This document shows, piece by piece, positions 15,495-21,727 of a stretch of DNA of 44,059 nucleotides; position 1 is the stretch's first letter; every line of letters begins with the position of its first letter. The notes under the pieces were generated by a model that saw nothing but the letters and a program-made list of their open reading frames with translations, had not been told where the DNA came from and did no database searches. The position numbers and the translations under genes are program-made. Source of the stretch: Bacillota bacterium (GTDB taxonomy: Bacteria > Bacillota > Clostridia > Oscillospirales > Acutalibacteraceae); NCBI GenBank assembly GCA_023458755.1, contig JAEWYE010000024.1:1-44059 (forward strand), given 5' to 3'.

Positions 15495-15543
15495 CCCCCA
15501 TTTCGCACCCTATGCCAATGGCACCATATGCGAAGCGCATACT

Positions 15544-15963
15544 ATGCCAAAGGGGGGGAATATACGTAATACTGAGCAAAGTAATACTGAGCAAAATAAT
15601 ACTAAGTCAGTCAGTCCCTCTGAGCATGATAGACTGACTGACGAAATACGGAACAATTTTAAAGAGCAAATTGAATACGATTTTTTCTGTGACAATTGGC
15701 CTGACAACGTTTTAGGTATTGATACCATCATAAATTACATGACGGAAATGATGGTTATGCCATACACCAGCATCAACGGTATAAATCAAAGTCGCCAGGC
15801 ATTAATGCCATACATAACGAAGGTGGACAGCTGCACCATCAGGGAGTTTTTAGAGCACATGCGCGATAAGAATATGAGTGAAGTCAAAAGCATCAACTCA
15901 TATTGGCGCAGCGCTTTCATTAACTTCCTGAGAGAACAGGAATTAATAAAACTGACCCTTTAA
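15544..15963 (+). CDS. Replication-initiator-like protein, C-terminal part (DUF6017-like)
   Basis: The open frame, read from the ATG at 15544, gives 139 residues with an Asn/Gln-rich linker (NTEQSNTEQNNTKS) and then NNFKEQIEYDFFCDNWPDNV, DTIINYMTEMMVMPYTSING and SYWRSAFINFLREQELI. In intact relatives this domain (DUF6017 by memory) follows the winged helix in one protein. The open frame extends upstream to about 15400, overlapping the N-terminal half by almost 100 bases in a +1 relation. No good RBS precedes the ATG, so separate translation is doubtful. Confidence 0.6.
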   Translation: MPKGGNIRNTEQSNTEQNNTKSVSPSEHDRLTDEIRNNFKEQIEYDFFCDNWPDNVLGIDTIINYMTEMMVMPYTSINGINQSRQALMPYITKVDSCTIREFLEHMRDKNMSEVKSINSYWRSAFINFLREQELIKLTL

Positions 15964-16019
15964 GCTACTTCCGGATCACACAACACATTGTCTGATATTC
16001 AAAAAGGGAGGAATAACTC

Positions 16020-16283
16020 ATGAAGATAACCAAAGTAAAAATTAAACCTGTCCCTGACAAGAAAAGATTAAAGGCTATGGCCAGTATTACGTTGGATGAC
16101 GAGTTGATTATTAATGACATTAAGATTATCCAGACTGCCGATCGGCTTTGTGCCGAATTTCCAAAACCGGAAATAGCGCAAAACAATCACCGAGAATATA
16201 TTGTCCCATTGAACTGCAAAGTTCGCGCTGTAATGGAATCTGTTATCTTAGGCGCGTACAGAAAGAAGATCGGAGCTGCATAG
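16020..16283 (+). CDS. SpoVG family protein
   Basis: An 87-residue protein covering the whole SpoVG fold: MKITKVKIKPVPDKKRLKAM, LIINDIKIIQTADRLCAEFP and VRAVMESVILGAYRKK. It lacks the Gln-rich tail of the left element's SpoVG. GGGAGGAATAACTC precedes the ATG. SpoVG proteins bind nucleic acid and adjust gene expression. Each of the two elements carrying one suggests a shared regulatory habit. It is placed after the initiator-like gene and before a small membrane-protein gene. Confidence 0.88.
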   Translation: MKITKVKIKPVPDKKRLKAMASITLDDELIINDIKIIQTADRLCAEFPKPEIAQNNHREYIVPLNCKVRAVMESVILGAYRKKIGAA

Positions 16284-16314
16284 ATGGAAAGAAAGAGGGA
16301 GAGAAATAATAAAA

Positions 16315-16551
16315 ATGGATAATTTTTTAAACTGGGTTGTAAGTTGGATTAACGTTTACGGTCTTGATCCACAAATAGCAAAAGATATTGTGATTATTGC
16401 ATTGTGTTTTGCAATGGCTGTAATATGTTTATTTTTAGCTCTTCTGGTGTTTATTTCACCTTTACAACTCGCAAAGAAAAACGAGCCAAGATACTCTATA
16501 ACAACCAAAATAGAAAAACACAGAAATAATAAGAGAAACGGTAATAATTAA
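16315..16551 (+). CDS. Small membrane protein
   Basis: A 78-residue protein with one long or two short membrane helices at about residues 22-52 (IVIIALCFAMAVICLFLALL) and a basic cytoplasmic tail (IEKHRNNKRNGNN). Upstream is GGGAGAGAAATAATAAAA. No family is recognised. It resembles small ICE membrane proteins in size only. Confidence 0.5.
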   Translation: MDNFLNWVVSWINVYGLDPQIAKDIVIIALCFAMAVICLFLALLVFISPLQLAKKNEPRYSITTKIEKHRNNKRNGNN

Positions 16552-16608
16552 AGTTTGACCTTCATGGCTTAAAGTACAATATCTTGTGGTTCTTGCCTAC
16601 CTTAATTT

Positions 16609-16665
16609 CAACCTGAAAATCATCTAATTTTAAAATTCACTTGATTTTCGGGTTTGACTTTTTTA
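16609..16665 (+). terminator. Probable intrinsic terminator
   Basis: AACCTGAAAATCA (16610-16622) pairs with TGATTTTCGGGTT (16641-16653, one G-U), followed by TGACTTTTTT. It ends the SpoVG/membrane-protein unit. The 16552-16825 stretch has no gene, only this hairpin and two palindromes. Confidence 0.6.
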
Positions 16666-16729
16666 GGTGCTGTAAGCGGTACCTGATTATACAAAATTCC
16701 TGTTTAGGACAATTACTTATTTTAGTCAA

Positions 16730-16754
16730 AAATGTGTTCAACATGAACACATTT
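16730..16754. repeat. Palindrome family C, copy 1
   Basis: AAATGTGTTCA-ACA-TGAACACATTT, perfect 11-bp arms. It stands 8 bases before a family B palindrome. The other copy is at 24220. Confidence 0.85.
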
Positions 16755-16762
16755 CAAAAAAA

Positions 16763-16783
16763 GGTAGTCCGAATCGGACTACC
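16763..16783. repeat. Palindrome family B, copy 2
   Basis: GGTAGTCCGA-A-TCGGACTACC, perfect. It lies between family C copy 1 and the gene at 16826. Confidence 0.88.
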
Positions 16784-16825
16784 AAAATAACAGCGGAACT
16801 GGTTACGCTTTTGGAAAGAAGGTAG

Positions 16826-17071
16826 ATGTCTATGAGTGTAAAAACAATAATCCGTGACCGATCTGAAAAGAAAGAATTGCGGATGAATGAGGGTTATATT
16901 TTACAAAAGTCTGAGGTAACCGAGAAGGGCTTTACATACTTAGGCTCACTGGGACAAGCACATTTACAAGGATACCGTTCTATGCGTGAGTGTGAGAATT
17001 CAGGTGAATCGGTTTCACCTGAAGAACTGGAAAATAGTAAACATTATGCTATGTGCAAATCTTTTTACTGA
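16826..17071 (+). CDS. Unrecognised small soluble protein
   Basis: An 81-residue protein (MSMSVKTIIRDRSEKKELRM, then GFTYLGSLGQAHLQGYRSMR). No signal peptide, membrane helix or known motif is seen. GAAGGTAG precedes the ATG; the second ATG two codons later would also fit. It is flanked by family B palindromes on both sides (16763 and 17152). Confidence 0.5.
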   Translation: MSMSVKTIIRDRSEKKELRMNEGYILQKSEVTEKGFTYLGSLGQAHLQGYRSMRECENSGESVSPEELENSKHYAMCKSFY

Positions 17072-17151
17072 CAATCTTCCTACGGATGCAAAGACGCATA
17101 AACGTTTTTGCCCCTGTATTCCAGTATTTTATCGTAACCAGACTGAGAAAT

Positions 17152-17182
17152 AGGTAGGTAGTCCGAATCGGACTACCTACCT
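17152..17182. repeat. Palindrome family B, copy 3 (longest)
   Basis: Perfect 15-bp arms around a single A; the left arm is AGGTAGGTAGTCCGA. The outer pairs AGGT/ACCT extend the usual core by a GTAG duplication on both arms. Confidence 0.9.
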
Positions 17183-17235
17183 ACGAGAGTTTAATTTTAT
17201 TGAAAATAACTGTAATTAATGAAAGAGGTGTTTCC

Positions 17236-17829
17236 ATGTTTAGAAAGAAAGAAAATGAAAATGGCTTAACTCATGAGCATCTATCAACTATTCTTAGTCA
17301 ATTCGAAGGAGCACATGAAATATTTAAGCAGAACTACACCATTAGTGAGATGGATTTTGTGGAAAAAGTTCTGCTCCAGTTAAGGTCTGAAATTGTTTTA
17401 AAGACATATGCTAATGAAGAATTAAGCAACAACCAGCTAGACCACATTCAGACGGCCATTAGGTATTCAAAGAATAATGATATTTGTGCTGCATACTATA
17501 ATTTACAGAAATTTTTTGAGCCTTTAATTTATGATCAAGACCGACCATGCAGCTACACTGAACTTGTTCTGGGGTTAATTGCTACCCAGAGCATTCTTGA
17601 ATCATGCTGCAAGCAAATAGGTAAACAAAAAGAAGAATTCGATCGATATGTTTCAATAGAAAGGGAAATGGCTTTAAGTAGAGAGCGTGAAAAAAGCGAC
17701 ACTAATTTCGAAGAGCAGAATCAAAACGACGATAATAAAGATTGTTGCCCCGGTGGTTGTTATTGGGTGGAGAATGATTTATGCAACCAATGTGCGGGGA
17801 TTTTGAGGAAGAAGGCTGAAAATAGTTAG
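17236..17829 (+). CDS. Unrecognised protein with C-terminal zinc-ribbon-like motif
   Basis: A 197-residue soluble protein. The N-terminal 150 residues are helical and unrecognised (FEGAHEIFKQNYTISEMDFV, AYYNLQKFFEPLIYDQDRPC). The C-terminus carries CCPGGCYWVENDLCNQCAG, almost the same as the C-terminus of the HTH protein at 20122 (CPGGCYWVEKDLCSRCAN). The pattern is a Cys-rich, zinc-ribbon-like module also seen in phage and plasmid proteins. I chose the ATG at 17236 after GAAAGAGGTGTTTCC. A family B palindrome overlaps its stop. Confidence 0.6.
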   Translation: MFRKKENENGLTHEHLSTILSQFEGAHEIFKQNYTISEMDFVEKVLLQLRSEIVLKTYANEELSNNQLDHIQTAIRYSKNNDICAAYYNLQKFFEPLIYDQDRPCSYTELVLGLIATQSILESCCKQIGKQKEEFDRYVSIEREMALSREREKSDTNFEEQNQNDDNKDCCPGGCYWVENDLCNQCAGILRKKAENS

Positions 17830-17851
17830 GTAGTCCAATTCGGACTACCTA
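17827..17851. repeat. Palindrome family B, copy 4 (variant centre)
   Basis: Arms TAGGTAGTCC and GGACTACCTA around AATTC. The first three bases are the stop codon of the preceding gene. A TTTTATT run follows after ACC-type bases, so it may also terminate. Confidence 0.85.
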
Positions 17852-17907
17852 CTTTTATTGTCCCGTATAAGGGACAGTGATACCTTTATATCAAGAGGAG
17901 GCAAAAC

Positions 17908-18159
17908 ATGACAGAATGCGCAATTTACATGAAAGTCTTTGGGTTGGCTGTTGGTGAGGATGGGAAAAAGGATTACGCTGGATTAAAGCTATCCTTAGGC
18001 ACATTTAAACCTGGGTATGAGCAAACGTATGACGAGATCATTTCAAAAATACATAAGGAAGAACTTCAAAAAATCACCGGCCTGGAAAAAATGTTTAAAC
18101 CAGAAGATATTCAGATCATCACCCCGGAAGAATATAACCGTGATTTTGGTGATGATTAA
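17908..18159 (+). CDS. Unrecognised small protein
   Basis: An 83-residue protein (AIYMKVFGLAVGEDGKKDYA, then KMFKPEDIQIITPEEYNRDF). AGAGGAGG precedes the ATG with good spacing. No membrane helix or known motif. The next feature is a family A palindrome one base after its stop. Confidence 0.55.
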   Translation: MTECAIYMKVFGLAVGEDGKKDYAGLKLSLGTFKPGYEQTYDEIISKIHKEELQKITGLEKMFKPEDIQIITPEEYNRDFGDD

Positions 18160-18180
18160 GCCGGACATTTTGTCCGACTT
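18158..18180. repeat. Palindrome family A, copy 4
   Basis: AAGCCGGACA-TTT-TGTCCGACTT. One pair is C-A on the plus strand but would be a G-U wobble in a minus-strand transcript. The left arm overlaps the stop of the previous gene, and a family B copy follows 7 bases later. Confidence 0.82.
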
Positions 18181-18187
18181 ATGAGAA

Positions 18188-18206
18188 GTAGTCCGAATCG
18201 GACTAC
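18188..18206. repeat. Palindrome family B, copy 5
   Basis: GTAGTCCGA-A-TCGGACTAC. It is 7 bases after a family A copy and about 20 bases before the next ATG, just upstream of AAAGGAG. Confidence 0.88.
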
Positions 18207-18228
18207 CTAAAGCAAAGGAGAAAAATAT

Positions 18229-18846
18229 ATGGAAACATGGACGCCACGGCCAATAATAATCGTTGCTGCTGTCGCTGTTTTGCTTGTGGCTGGCACAACA
18301 GCTGTTCTGTTAACACACCAGCAAACAGATTCCACCACAAGCAAGCCGACAAGCTCCGCTGCATCCAGCAGTGAGCCGGATGTGAAAGTAAAAAATATTA
18401 TCATTCAGTCGAACCCAAAGAGCAGCACAGCAAATTCAAAACCAAGCGCACAGGAATTTGAATTGAACGGTAATTTACACGCCGGCCTAGTAAGCAATCC
18501 AACGAGCAGACCGAATGATAGTAACCCACCTTCCGATACTTCTTCCCAGGTGCAAAACCACAAGCAGACTGCTTCGGTGATACCGGTGCAAAGCATTAAC
18601 ACAGAAAACAATATCAAAATCGCCGTGGGCGAAGGTTATGGGATTAACATTCAATTCAAGCCGGCAAACGCAACATATAAAGATGTTACCTGGTCTACAA
18701 GCGACGATCACATTGCGAAGGTCGACAAAACAGGTATGGTTACCGGAATAAATACTGGCTGCTGTACGATCACTGTTTCAACCTCCGACGGAAAAGCTAC
18801 TGCAAAGATTCCAGTTACTGTAACTGCTGAGAAAGGACTGGAATGA
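18229..18846 (+). CDS. Membrane-anchored protein with Big2-type Ig-like domain
   Basis: A 205-residue protein: one membrane helix at residues 7-27 (IIIVAAVAVLLVAGTTAVLL), a Ser/Thr/Asn-rich extracellular stalk (about 30-115) and a C-terminal bacterial Ig-like (Big2) domain at about 120-200, with NIQFKPANATYKDVTWSTSD and GMVTGINTGCCTITVSTSDG. Big2 domains are adhesive spacers of surface proteins. It probably displays on the cell wall side of the membrane. AAAGGAG precedes the ATG. It is followed after one base by the next gene. Confidence 0.75.
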   Translation: METWTPRPIIIVAAVAVLLVAGTTAVLLTHQQTDSTTSKPTSSAASSSEPDVKVKNIIIQSNPKSSTANSKPSAQEFELNGNLHAGLVSNPTSRPNDSNPPSDTSSQVQNHKQTASVIPVQSINTENNIKIAVGEGYGINIQFKPANATYKDVTWSTSDDHIAKVDKTGMVTGINTGCCTITVSTSDGKATAKIPVTVTAEKGLE

Positions 18847-18847
18847 T

Positions 18848-19228
18848 ATGATACTTGAAAATCCAGACAATGTTGTTTTTGAATATGTATGTCATAGCTC
18901 CGAATATCAAAAGCCTCTAAATGCGATAGGAAACCAAGAATTAGAAATCTTTATTGTAGATATTCTCCAAGAAAAAATTATAGACATCATTAACACGCAT
19001 GACGATCTGAACTACTTTTGGGATCAACTCGAGGATGCCGAAATAGAAAGCAAAATTAAAGACGCACTAAGTTCATATTCCTATCAGATTGAAAATCACT
19101 TTAATATGGGCGATTGTCATCAACTAATTGCCATTGCAAGCGGCTCATTCTACAGCTACCCTATAAAAAGTCCTATAATTGAGAATGTTCGATTTTTAGA
19201 ATCAGAGCCATGGAAATATTTCAAATAA
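18848..19228 (+). CDS. Unrecognised small protein
   Basis: A 126-residue, acidic, mainly helical soluble protein (NVVFEYVCHSSEYQKPLNAI, DILQEKIIDIINTHDDLNYF). No known motif. It starts one base after the previous stop, in the GAAAGGACTGGAATGAT context, so it is likely co-translated with the Big2 protein. It ends one base before a convergent gene on the other strand. Confidence 0.55.
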   Translation: MILENPDNVVFEYVCHSSEYQKPLNAIGNQELEIFIVDILQEKIIDIINTHDDLNYFWDQLEDAEIESKIKDALSSYSYQIENHFNMGDCHQLIAIASGSFYSYPIKSPIIENVRFLESEPWKYFK

Positions 19229-19229
19229 G

Positions 19230-20057
19230 TCACTCTTGCTTTTTTGCTCTATCCAACACCTTAATATCTTTGAGTTGTACGTAACTAAAGTATTCTGTGT
19301 ATTCTTGTGGCTCGTTTGCATTCTTTTTAGTATACGTGCTTTTTTTTGCATGAAATGACGCAACGCAAACGATATTTACTCCTAGACCTTTATTGTGAAT
19401 TTTTCCTAATTTCTCATTATAAAGTTTCCAATACTCGTTTGGCTCGAGGATTAAAGAAACTGTGACGTGCCTTGAAGTATCTAATCCCTTGCAAGTTATA
19501 ACAATTTTCTTTTCAGGATATGAACAACAACTAGTCTGTCCCACAAATAGAATTGTTTTTCCAAGCAGTTTTTTAAAATTGACCGTTGTCCTTTGATCTA
19601 CACAAATATCAGAAACTTTATATTGTGTTGTCAACTGACAATTTACATCATTATATTTGCATAACCTATATAGTTTATCTATGGAGTTAATATAAAGGGG
19701 CTTATCTTCATCTTCATTTGAAGACGGATGCTTTTTTGAAGGTTTTCGAATTATTTGTTCCGCCAGTTCTGGATTACGAAATTGAACTTGCAATCCTTCC
19801 ATAGTGAATTCCTGGCAAATTTTGTGGCGATATGGTTCACCCTCATCCTTATCACTAGTGAACGTACACTCATCACAATGTTGGCTTTTGTCATAGGATG
19901 CAAAATAGGAGCCATGATTTCCTTCTCTTAAGGTAACAAGCACCTTTTTTTGACGGCACTTCTCATTGGGACAAAGATATGCACCTTTGTATTTCTTGAC
20001 AGCTTTATCAGCGTCTATATAATCATTAAGATCAACATCGAATGCACAATAACCCAT
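19230..20057 (-). CDS. Unrecognised zinc-finger-like protein on the opposite strand
   Basis: A 275-residue protein in reverse orientation to the rest of the element. The N-terminus (FDVDLNDYIDADKAVKKYKG, then CPNEKCRQKKVLVTLREG and HCDECTF) suggests two zinc-binding knuckles, a layout reminiscent of the start of CoiA-like nucleases. The remaining 180 residues include ILFVGQTSCCSYPEKKIVIT and FHAKKSTYTKKN, with no motif I can name. AAAGGGG lies 8 bases before its ATG. It is divergent from the XRE-type regulator at 20122, whose promoter region it shares. This arrangement is typical of cargo or defence genes, but that is inference. Confidence 0.6.
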   Translation of the reverse strand: MGYCAFDVDLNDYIDADKAVKKYKGAYLCPNEKCRQKKVLVTLREGNHGSYFASYDKSQHCDECTFTSDKDEGEPYRHKICQEFTMEGLQVQFRNPELAEQIIRKPSKKHPSSNEDEDKPLYINSIDKLYRLCKYNDVNCQLTTQYKVSDICVDQRTTVNFKKLLGKTILFVGQTSCCSYPEKKIVITCKGLDTSRHVTVSLILEPNEYWKLYNEKLGKIHNKGLGVNIVCVASFHAKKSTYTKKNANEPQEYTEYFSYVQLKDIKVLDRAKKQE

Positions 20058-20121
20058 AACTAGACCCCTTTCTTAAATGTTAATATGTAAATTTTATCAC
20101 ACACCGAAAGGAATGTACATA

Positions 20122-20550
20122 ATGTTAAAAGACAAAATTCGCGAAGAAAGAACAAAAAAGCATATGTCTTTATCTGAGGTCGCCCGTCAAAGCGGACATG
20201 CAGTATCAACCCTACACGGCATCGAAAACGGTTATAACAAAAGTCCCAGTTTTAAAACCATTTGTGATGTTGCTAACGTAATAGGTATCCCTCTTGATGA
20301 ACTAGCAAAAGAGGAATGCAATATATCGGGTAGTCCGAACGAAAGGATAAATCCACTAGAACTAGAGTTTGAAAATTCCCAACTTCGGTTAGCACTTGAA
20401 CAATTCGATTCGGAGTTTTTTACCCGAAAATGTCGTGTCTGCGGATGTGACTGGAATCATGCCTGCCCCGGTGGCTGTTATTGGGTAGAAAAAGATTTGT
20501 GCAGCCGGTGTGCAAACAAACTGAGGACGGAGAATCAAAATGGGTGCTGA
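20122..20550 (+). CDS. XRE-family HTH regulator with C-terminal zinc-ribbon-like motif
   Basis: A 142-residue protein. Residues about 5-60 are an XRE helix-turn-helix: IREERTKKHMSLSEVARQSG, HAVSTLHGIENGYNKSPSFK and ICDVANVIGIPLDELAKEE. The C-terminus has CRVCGCDWNHACPGGCYWVE then DLCSRCANKL, a Cys6-type module shared with the protein at 17236. I chose the ATG at 20122, which has AAAGGA 9 bases upstream, over one at 20113 that has none. It is divergent to the minus-strand gene at 19230 and so is the likely regulator of both. Confidence 0.85.
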   Translation: MLKDKIREERTKKHMSLSEVARQSGHAVSTLHGIENGYNKSPSFKTICDVANVIGIPLDELAKEECNISGSPNERINPLELEFENSQLRLALEQFDSEFFTRKCRVCGCDWNHACPGGCYWVEKDLCSRCANKLRTENQNGC

Positions 20551-20716
20551 TGATCGTATTGCAACGGTGTATGTAACTCCTGATATTTTGCGTGGATGGA
20601 TGAATTGTTACGAAAATTTACATAGATACGCTTCCGGAGAATCGAACCTGCTTATTGACACGGTGAACGATTGCAGCTCTGGTCAGAAAATCAAAATAGT
20701 TCTGATTAAGGCTTAA
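20540..20716 (+). CDS. Unrecognised small protein overlapping the HTH gene
   Basis: A 58-residue protein (MGADDRIATVYVTPDILRGW, then VNDCSSGQKIKIVLIKA). Its ATG lies 11 bases inside the end of the HTH gene in another frame, so translation is probably coupled. There is no strong RBS except the preceding GGACGGAGA. No family is recognised. It has no membrane helix. Confidence 0.5.
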   Translation: MGADDRIATVYVTPDILRGWMNCYENLHRYASGESNLLIDTVNDCSSGQKIKIVLIKA

Positions 20717-20796
20717 TGATAAATTTGAATGTCTGCCACAGATAAAAAATAAATATTCTAATATAAAAATATTTTTATTATTTTATATAAAATACG

Positions 20797-20825
20797 TTGA
20801 TTATTTATTCATTTAGGTGTATAAT
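20797..20825 (+). promoter_or_regulatory. Sigma-A-type promoter
   Basis: TTGATT (20797-20802) and TATAAT (20820-20825), spaced by 17 bases, in a very AT-rich upstream region. Transcription would start near 20832, about 28 bases before the lipoprotein ATG. It is the clearest housekeeping promoter I see in the window. Confidence 0.75.
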
Positions 20826-20859
20826 AGATATAGAAAACAAAGGAAATGGAGTGGTAGAA

Positions 20860-21657
20860 ATGAAAAGCATAACCAAACTTATAGCTGTACTTTTGATTTC
20901 AGCAATGACAATAAGTATGACTGCTTGTTCAAAAAAACAAACACCTACTGTTGCTCCGAATGTCGATAAATCACAGAGTAGTGAGATTGATTCTCTTTCC
21001 GATTTAAGCACTACATTGAGCAGTCAGACAAGCAATAATTCATCAACAAAGCAAGAACCACAATCCGCTTCGAGTGGTGGAACGACTTACTCAACTAGAA
21101 TAATCTCTAATTCAAAAAGTTATAGCCCATCTGTCAGTACGAAGTCCGGAAGTGCAAACACCACCACAACCACCGTTTCAAAAAGCAGCATGGTATCGCA
21201 CAGTACAGGAAGTACAAGCGGTAAATCAACTGCCAGCACATACACGCCGCCGAAACAGACTGCTTCCACTGCACCCACAAAACCGAATTCCTCAACGACA
21301 AACACAACAAGCCAAGCAAGTAAACCAAAGACAGCATATGACCGCCCGTTTGACGCTACCAAAATTCGCAACGATATGATAGCTTACGGAGAATCGAAAG
21401 GCTTGATATTAAATACTTCCCTTTGGGTAAAATCCGATTTTTCCACGAATGCTGGTTATGACCCAGGAATGGATACAAGAGATGTAGACAACTCCACTTT
21501 ATTTGCTCAGTTCTGTAAAGATGATATTGACAATACTATAGCGGGAATTAAAGTTACAGAACCCACCGCAAAGAATTCTGATATAAGTTTTAACGTTGTT
21601 TTACTTCCAATTTCGGGTAGTCCCGGTGATTATTATATATTTGTTTTATACGGTTGA
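20860..21657 (+). CDS. Ser/Thr-rich lipoprotein
   Basis: A 265-residue secreted lipoprotein. MKSITKLIAVLLISAMTISM ends in a lipobox with Cys at residue 22 (MTAC). A long Ser/Thr/Gln/Pro-rich stalk (about 30-170) follows, then a C-terminal domain of about 90 residues (FDATKIRNDMIAYGESKGLI, FNVVLLPISGSPGDYYIFVL). The stalk would lift the C-domain through the wall. GGAG 8 bases before the ATG fixes the start. It has its own promoter and terminator, so it is a single-gene unit. No specific function known. Confidence 0.75.
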   Translation: MKSITKLIAVLLISAMTISMTACSKKQTPTVAPNVDKSQSSEIDSLSDLSTTLSSQTSNNSSTKQEPQSASSGGTTYSTRIISNSKSYSPSVSTKSGSANTTTTTVSKSSMVSHSTGSTSGKSTASTYTPPKQTASTAPTKPNSSTTNTTSQASKPKTAYDRPFDATKIRNDMIAYGESKGLILNTSLWVKSDFSTNAGYDPGMDTRDVDNSTLFAQFCKDDIDNTIAGIKVTEPTAKNSDISFNVVLLPISGSPGDYYIFVLYG

Positions 21658-21680
21658 TTAATTTCAACCGTATTTTTTAT
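21648..21680 (+). terminator. Intrinsic terminator of the lipoprotein gene
   Basis: ATACGGTTGA pairs with TCAACCGTAT around TTAATT, followed directly by TTTTTAT. The stop codon is within the left arm. Confidence 0.85.
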
Positions 21681-21689
21681 ACACATCAA

Positions 21690-21708
21690 GTCGGACATTT
21701 TGTCCGAC
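21690..21708. repeat. Palindrome family A, copy 5
   Basis: GTCGGACA-TTT-TGTCCGAC. It lies 6 bases upstream of AAAGGAG for the thioester adhesin. Confidence 0.88.
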
Positions 21709-21727
21709 CAAACGAAAGGAGCCATCC

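Noticed and set aside
15123..15963. Two independent genes read in full
   Set aside because: Together they form the expected two-domain protein, and the second lacks a good ribosome-binding site, so a broken single gene is the better reading.
14994..18206. CRISPR array
   Set aside because: The repeats are palindromic, single, and separated by whole genes; there is no regular spacer length and no cas gene.
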